Source of the DNA: Minisyncoccota bacterium
GTDB taxonomy: Bacteria; Patescibacteriota; Minisyncoccia; Phycocordibacterales; UBA2100
DNA length: 8,808 nt
Assembly (NCBI GenBank): GCA_018061585.1
Contig: JAGOTU010000032.1
Coordinates: 1-8,808 of the forward strand
Direction of reading: 5' to 3'
The notes beneath the pieces were generated by a model. That model was not told the DNA's origin. It did no database searches and was given only the letters and a program-made list of their open reading frames with translations. Below are positions 5,425 to 8,808 of this stretch, in pieces; position 1 is the stretch's first letter; each line of letters starts with the position of its first letter. A program made the position numbers and the translations under genes.

Positions 5425-5793
5425 ATGCATGAACTCTTTCGCGTAGCTGCTCAAAGCTGCAGCCGTGCCATGGGCGCTCCGTGGGCATTCGCACTCGCGT
5501 GCGGCTTAACTGCTCTCTGGGCAATGTCCGGCCCCTATTTTAATTACTCGGATACCTGGCAGCTCGTTATCAATACAGCCACGACCGTACTTACATTCCT
5601 CGCGGTCTTTTTGATCCAGAACACACAAAATCGTGACGCGCATGCGATCCATCTGAAACTCGACGAGCTCATCAAAGCCCAAAAGGAAGCGCGCGATCAG
5701 TTGATCGACGTAGAAGACCTTTCGGATGATCAGCTGGAGTTGCTCCAGAGAGAATTCGTGAAGTTCAAGCAGGATTCGTCCGATCAACGATAG
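5425..5793 (+). CDS. Low-affinity iron permease family-like two-helix membrane protein
   Basis: A 122-residue protein with two membrane helices (about 19-38 and 46-64) joined by the short SGPYFNYSDTWQLVINT turn, then QNTQNRD (65-71), DAHAIHLKLDEL and a charged, helical cytoplasmic tail (IDVEDLSDDQLELLQREF). This pattern matches the short bacterial proteins placed in the low-affinity iron permease family (Fet4-related). Those are only a fragment-like version of the fungal transporter, and iron transport by them is not established, so the name should be read as a family label. ATG 5425 is chosen over upstream in-frame starts because it sits at the predicted +1 of a TATACT promoter and matches the family N-terminus. 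It is the only plus-strand gene, divergent from the HD gene and convergent with the thioredoxin gene. Confidence 0.8.
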   Translation: MHELFRVAAQSCSRAMGAPWAFALACGLTALWAMSGPYFNYSDTWQLVINTATTVLTFLAVFLIQNTQNRDAHAIHLKLDELIKAQKEARDQLIDVEDLSDDQLELLQREFVKFKQDSSDQR

Positions 5794-5823
5794 TAGCTGC
5801 AATAGTCACGTTTCTGTAGTTAC
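5793..5823. terminator. Hairpin between convergent stop codons
   Basis: GTAGCTGCA (5793-5801) can pair with TGTAGTTAC (5815-5823) in plus-strand RNA (9 bp, two G-U), spanning the gap between the two convergent genes and touching both stop codons. There is no U-tract, so termination by it is only a possibility. Confidence 0.3.
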
Positions 5824-6353
5824 TGCGTGAGCTCGGCGATTTTTTGTTCCACCTCGGCGATATTCATCGGCCCCCGCTGATGGAAGAACACTTCCCCGCG
5901 GTCGTTTATGAACAGTGTTTCGGGCATTGCGTATCCGCTGATCGATCTGTAGAACGCGTCATCTGCATCCAACAGGTACGTGATCGAGTCATCGAGCCCG
6001 AGCGCGTCGGTGAACGGTTTGGCGACGTGTACCGATTCGGCACGGTTCGGAGCGAGTATAAGGATGTTGTCTCCGTACTTCTTTTTTAGGATGGCGAGAT
6101 TCTTGAGCTCTTCACCGCAATATGTGCACCATGTTGCCCACGCGTGCACTACAAGGATCTCGCGCTTGAACTGCGAGAGCCTGACATCCGTGCCGCTGTA
6201 ATCTTTCAAAACGAGTTCGTATGTCGGTTGAAACGATACGGTGCCACTTCTGGGGGTGTAGCGCCAGTACAAATACCCTCCGAGCAGCATCACAACGAAC
6301 GCGACCGCGAGTCCGATCTGTACTCTCCGGCTTTTTTGAATGGTCGCGAACAT
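5820..6353 (-). CDS. Membrane-anchored thioredoxin-like protein (TlpA/ResA type)
   Basis: A 177-residue thiol-disulfide protein facing outside the cytoplasm. It has a short basic N-terminus, one membrane anchor (about 11-30, VQIGLAVAFVVMLLGGYLYW), and a thioredoxin fold with the active site WCTYC (C76-C79) in VHAWATWCTYCGEELKNL and the cis-proline segment YAMPETLFIN (P144). Such proteins reduce, oxidise or isomerise disulfides of exported proteins. The start at ATG 6353 keeps the anchor near the N-terminus; AGGGG lies immediately upstream, but with only a 2-nt gap. A longer in-frame form from ATG 6395 would add 14 basic residues. The start codon and AGGGGT are the 3' arm of a 22-bp long-range inverted repeat. 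It is the last gene of the operon; partner proteins upstream are exported, though the dockerin protein has only two cysteines. Confidence 0.9.
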   Translation of the reverse strand: MFATIQKSRRVQIGLAVAFVVMLLGGYLYWRYTPRSGTVSFQPTYELVLKDYSGTDVRLSQFKREILVVHAWATWCTYCGEELKNLAILKKKYGDNILILAPNRAESVHVAKPFTDALGLDDSITYLLDADDAFYRSISGYAMPETLFINDRGEVFFHQRGPMNIAEVEQKIAELTQ

Positions 6354-6477
6354 ACCCCTACACACGAAACGACATCCGAAATGTCGCCTTCGCAAGCTCT
6401 TTAATACATATAAAAAATGTGTCCCGATCTAACTTGTCAGATATAAGCGAAGCAATGTTGTTTCGTGTGAGGGGCAT
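6351..6477 (-). promoter_or_regulatory. Long-range RNA stem sequestering the thioredoxin gene start
   Basis: In minus-strand RNA, AUGCCCCUCACACGAAACAA(CA) (from 6477) pairs with UGUCGUUUCGUGUGUAGGGG(UAU) (ending at 6352): 22 pairs, one bulge, one mismatch. The 3' arm holds the small-ORF stop UAG, the AGGGG ribosome-binding sequence and the first bases of the start AUG. A competing local hairpin, CGACAU-UUCGG-AUGUCG (6386-6370), overlaps the inner end of the 3' arm, so two exclusive folds are possible. A translational switch is inference. Confidence 0.55.
6358..6477 (-). CDS. Candidate small ORF in the leader of the thioredoxin gene (39 residues)
   Basis: ATG 6477 opens MPLTRNNIASLISDKLDRD...FRMSFRV, ending in TAG 4 nt before the thioredoxin ATG. 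I do not recognise the peptide; it is basic and has one cysteine. It starts 10 nt after the dockerin-gene stop with only a distant AGGG as binding site. The frame is open further upstream into the dockerin gene, so its openness is modest evidence. Its ends coincide with the inverted-repeat arms, which suggests a leader ORF whose translation would melt the stem. The stretch TTTTTTATATGTATTAAAG inside it could also hold a weak promoter. Confidence 0.35.
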   Translation of the reverse strand: MPLTRNNIASLISDKLDRDTFFICIKELAKATFRMSFRV

Positions 6478-6487
6478 AGCGGCTATT

Positions 6488-8197
6488 CTACCCTGTCCAG
6501 TTGAAGAGTAATATCGAGAAATCGGATAGGTTAATCGCGCCATCCTCATTGATATCCGAATCCTCGTCATCGTCGCCCCAATGTGTGAGCAAGATCGAGA
6601 AGTCGACGAGGTTCACCTTGCCGTCCTTATTGATATCCGAACGGTTCCCCGTATCAGCTTTTTGCGATGGTGATTCCCCGTATCCCACATAGATCGGGGC
6701 TGAATATTCGCTCGATGCTTCCGGCATGATCGTCTTCACCCTGAACTCGTACGTACCGCGAGCTAGGTCCTTTGCAGGCACTGTCATGCTCCACGATCCG
6801 GCGACAGAGCTCGATGCACTGTATTCGAGCGGAATACCAGTCGCGCCGCTTTTCGGCACGTTGCGCACCACGAGGCCCACGATGCTGCCCGGAATAGCGA
6901 GGCCGGACACTGGTACCGGTTCGCCCACGTCCACGGTCTCGATCTCGGTCGCGATGGTCGGCGATAGGTACACATTGGAGATATCGTTGTTCGTACCTGA
7001 CCCAAGCGTCAGCGTTGATGAAAATCGTGAGGTTTTTTTGCCGGTCGGATCCGATGCATAGGTCACAAATGTATACGTCCCTCGCTCGAGGCCGGATATT
7101 CGTCCGGTGAATGCCCCTGTCGCTGATGTTTGTACGGTCAGCTCGATCTTTCCGTCGCGGAGCATCGTAACGGCCGTCCCCGGCGGCGCCTTACCTGAAA
7201 TAGTGACATTGGACAGGAATAGGAGCGCGCTCCCTCCGGCAAACGGTCCGCTTCCGCCTGAGCCGCCTGCGCCACCACCAGCACCGGTCGATGCAACCCC
7301 CGGCGTATTGCCGTCCGACGAGGTTATTGTCGGCGTTGATGCAAGTGAGAATGAGAGATCGTAGTCAGACGTCGCTGTCGCGCCGAATGTGTCGCGGCAC
7401 CGAATGTAGTAATGATACGTGGCACCGTCGTCATGTCCGGATACAACACGGTAGTGCAATAATCCGGCGATATTTGTGAACGAATTCGACATCGATGCGT
7501 ACGCGATCCCCGTCGAAGTTGCATATCGACACGTAGCTGCAACGTCCGTTTGAAATGAGAGTTCTATAAAATTGCTCCCGGCCGGAATGGTACCGGTCGG
7601 AAGCGCATTCGATATGATCGGAAAATTTTCATTGACCTGCACGCCAAGAGTGACCGGCAATATCACAACGATCATTGCTTTTGCCACGTCTATCATTGAA
7701 ACCCCGTTCCCGGTTTCGACACGGATGCGATACGAACCCGGCGAGGCAGGGTTGATGGGTGACACACTGCCTGCCGTCTGGTGCGTCGCCGCCGTACCAA
7801 GCACCACACGAACGAGATCCCCTGCAGAAATTCCGGTGGTCGAATTGAGTGTAAGCGTTACTGAGCCCGCACTACCGCTCACCACAGATACGCCGTCGAC
7901 GGCCGCACCTGCCGCTGCCGCAAGATCACGCTCTACATACGGACCGCCGGACGAAACCGCAAGATCCACGTCATCGGATCCAAAGCTGACCGGTATGGAA
8001 AACGCGCTCTCCGGTGTAATGGTGATCGTCCCCGACGGGGGTATCGCGTTGGTAACCGTGAAGGTCAGGATGTGCGGGGTCGAGGTAGACGGCTGCGAAG
8101 AAACTATGAGATCAGAGATCGGCGACATGTATGCTGCTTCCACAGGTGTCCAGAACGACATCAGTGCGAACAGGGTGACAAAAAATGATCGACGCAT
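6488..8197 (-). CDS. Secreted Ig-like/dockerin-repeat protein
   Basis: A 569-residue exported protein. A signal peptide covers about 1-22 (MRRSFFVTLFALMSFWTPVEA, cleavage after VEA). Two or more beta-rich Ig-like regions follow (about 40-180 and 195-285). A flexible Gly/Ser linker (306-322) leads to two further beta-sandwich-like units (about 327-400 and 408-505). The C-terminus has two dockerin-type EF-hand calcium loops, SDINKDGKVNLVDFSILLTHW (521 on) and SDINEDGAINLSDFSILLFNW (548 on), with Asp/Asn at 521, 523, 525, 532 and 548, 550, 552, 559. Dockerins bind cohesins; no cohesin is seen here. There is no LPXTG or C-terminal membrane anchor. Only two cysteines (223, 267) are present, possibly a disulfide pair served by the downstream thioredoxin. 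The start at ATG 8197 follows CCGGGT within an inverted-repeat arm. A surface or adhesion role is a guess. Confidence 0.85.
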   Translation of the reverse strand: MRRSFFVTLFALMSFWTPVEAAYMSPISDLIVSSQPSTSTPHILTFTVTNAIPPSGTITITPESAFSIPVSFGSDDVDLAVSSGGPYVERDLAAAAGAAVDGVSVVSGSAGSVTLTLNSTTGISAGDLVRVVLGTAATHQTAGSVSPINPASPGSYRIRVETGNGVSMIDVAKAMIVVILPVTLGVQVNENFPIISNALPTGTIPAGSNFIELSFQTDVAATCRYATSTGIAYASMSNSFTNIAGLLHYRVVSGHDDGATYHYYIRCRDTFGATATSDYDLSFSLASTPTITSSDGNTPGVASTGAGGGAGGSGGSGPFAGGSALLFLSNVTISGKAPPGTAVTMLRDGKIELTVQTSATGAFTGRISGLERGTYTFVTYASDPTGKKTSRFSSTLTLGSGTNNDISNVYLSPTIATEIETVDVGEPVPVSGLAIPGSIVGLVVRNVPKSGATGIPLEYSASSSVAGSWSMTVPAKDLARGTYEFRVKTIMPEASSEYSAPIYVGYGESPSQKADTGNRSDINKDGKVNLVDFSILLTHWGDDDEDSDINEDGAINLSDFSILLFNWTG

Positions 8198-8334
8198 ACC
8201 CGGCTAGTACAATTTCCAATTATTCCTGACGATGACAACATCGACCGTGTTGCCTGACTTGTGCATCAGTTTGTATATAGCGTATGTGGTTTCAGAATTC
8301 ATGAGAGTCGATTGGAAATTGTCCTGCCGGGCAT
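8196..8334 (-). promoter_or_regulatory. Long-range RNA stem sequestering the dockerin gene start
   Basis: In minus-strand RNA, AUGCCCGGC (8334-8326) pairs with GCCGGGUAU (8204-8196). After a 3/4-nt internal loop, ACAAUUUCCAAU (8322-8311) pairs perfectly with AUUGGAAAUUGU (8220-8209). That is 21 pairs around a 90-nt loop. The repeat starts 1 nt after the upstream gene's stop and ends on the dockerin start codon, so it fills the whole gap. The sequestered part includes the CCGGGU just before the AUG. It has the same plan as the element at 6351-6477 with different arm sequences. Confidence 0.55.
8204..8302 (-). CDS. Candidate small ORF in the leader of the dockerin gene (32 residues)
   Basis: ATG 8302 opens MNSETTYAIYKLMHKSGN...NNWKLY, ending in TAG 6 nt before the dockerin ATG. 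It overlaps by ATGA the end of an 11-codon frame, MPGRTISNRLS (8299-8334), that begins 1 nt after the upstream gene's stop, so a coupled chain of translation is possible. The 32-codon frame is also in register with the upstream FGE-fold gene beyond its TAA. No similarity is recognised and no Shine-Dalgarno is close. Confidence 0.3.
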   Translation of the reverse strand: MNSETTYAIYKLMHKSGNTVDVVIVRNNWKLY

Positions 8335-8335
8335 A

Positions 8336-8808
8336 TTAGATGTCTTGAACGCAACGGAACCCTGCCGCTTCACCACTAAATGATGGTGGCACCGTGATGT
8401 TGATCGCATACTGGCCTGCATCCGTCTGACTGTTCCAGTATCCGCCGCGCAGAATGCCGCGTGTATCCGTCGGGTCGAGCCAGAAGTAGTCTGAAAAGAA
8501 CGATTCGTCAGGTATATCGTGATCCGTCTTGATGGGTGTGCCATTGCTGTCGATTCCGGTGATATAGCCTTCGGGCGGCAGTACTGTGCCGTTGAAATTT
8601 CCGCCGGTCACGGTTTCCTGTGTCCACTCCCACGCATTCCCGACCATGTCGTATGCACCGGAGGGCGACACACATTCGGTTCGCTCGCCGGTCTTTGCAA
8701 GCGCACCTGATCCGCGCAAACCGATGTTGCACCCCTTTTCGGTTTGAGCAGAACCGTCAGGCGTACCGAGCGCGGCTCTGTACCACTCGGGAGCGGTCGG
8801 GAGTCGTT
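8336..8808 (-). CDS. SUMF1/FGE-sulfatase-fold protein (5' end outside the window)
   Basis: The C-terminal 156 or so residues of a protein with the formylglycine-generating-enzyme/sulfatase-modifying-factor fold. The landmarks run in the usual order: RLPTAPEWYRAAL at the edge, CNIG, TGERTECVSPSGAYDMVGNAWEWT, then RGGYWNSQTDAGQYAI and the terminal GFRCVQDI. True FGEs oxidise a cysteine to formylglycine using a cysteine pair in the segment after RGGS; here that segment (RGGYW to GFRC) has no cysteine before the final FRC, so FGE activity is unlikely. Many bacterial proteins use this fold for binding or as lectin-like or surface domains. The N-terminus, and any signal peptide or fused domain, is not visible. 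It precedes the secreted dockerin protein by 138 nt on the same strand, so an exported partner is plausible. Confidence 0.88.
   Translation of the reverse strand, partial: RLPTAPEWYRAALGTPDGSAQTEKGCNIGLRGSGALAKTGERTECVSPSGAYDMVGNAWEWTQETVTGGNFNGTVLPPEGYITGIDSNGTPIKTDHDIPDESFFSDYFWLDPTDTRGILRGGYWNSQTDAGQYAINITVPPSFSGEAAGFRCVQDI

Noticed and set aside
7572..8207. 211-codon plus-strand open frame opposite the dockerin gene
   Set aside because: It is antisense to a well-supported secreted protein with a signal peptide and calcium repeats; the frame has no recognisable domain or binding site.
8195..8334. Inverted-repeat element as a miniature transposable element
   Set aside because: No target-site duplication is visible, the ends abut a stop and a start codon exactly, and the related element at 6351 has different arm sequences.
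1..8808. CRISPR array or genetic-code change
   Set aside because: No regularly spaced direct repeats are present. UGA ends ftsE and the HD gene, tryptophan is encoded by TGG, and RF2 is present.

Overview
The window most likely comes from a Candidate Phyla Radiation (Patescibacteria) bacterium, perhaps Parcubacteria-like. This is inferred from gene content: a CTP synthase variant with a GGVMSGVGKG start, a prfB-ftsE-ftsX cluster with an unusually compact RF2, a group I intron in a tRNA, and a low-affinity-iron-permease-like two-helix protein. No marker gene fixes the lineage. UGA is used as a stop (ftsE, HD gene) and RF2 is present, so lineages that read UGA as glycine are unlikely. Nearly everything is on the minus strand; the one clear plus-strand gene is at 5425-5793.

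Housekeeping block, right to left, 3759 to 1: tRNA-Thr(CGU), prfB (RF2), ftsE, ftsX and the 5' part of pyrG. The tRNA ends only about 15 nt before prfB, so they are probably co-transcribed. ftsE has its own TATAAT box. Between ftsX and pyrG lies a 120-nt, highly base-paired element whose layout (closing stem, symmetric 14/14 bubble, long terminal hairpin) resembles 6S RNA. The ftsE-ftsX gap holds a 13-bp hairpin over the ftsE stop codon and a candidate small ORF.

tRNA/intron block, 3802-4614: an AT-richer, free-standing HNH endonuclease with its own extended -10 promoter lies between tRNA-Thr(CGU) and tRNA-Thr(GGU). The second tRNA is interrupted directly after the anticodon by a 189-nt ORF-less group I intron. 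The endonuclease may once have moved, or may still move, this intron.

Middle, 4653-5793: an HD-domain phosphohydrolase-like protein and, divergent to it, a small two-helix membrane protein, probably from a leaderless transcript.

Secretion/envelope operon, 8808 to 5820: a 5'-truncated SUMF1/FGE-sulfatase-fold protein, a 569-residue secreted protein ending in two dockerin-type calcium repeats, and a membrane-anchored TlpA/ResA-like thioredoxin. The last two genes share an unusual arrangement. Each start codon and its purine-rich ribosome-binding region sit in the 3' arm of a 21-22 bp long-range inverted repeat. The loop of each repeat contains a small ORF whose stop codon lies inside the 3' arm. 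The arm sequences differ between the two copies while complementarity is kept, which points to a functional RNA stem, possibly translational coupling or attenuation. This is the best candidate for an undescribed regulatory arrangement here.
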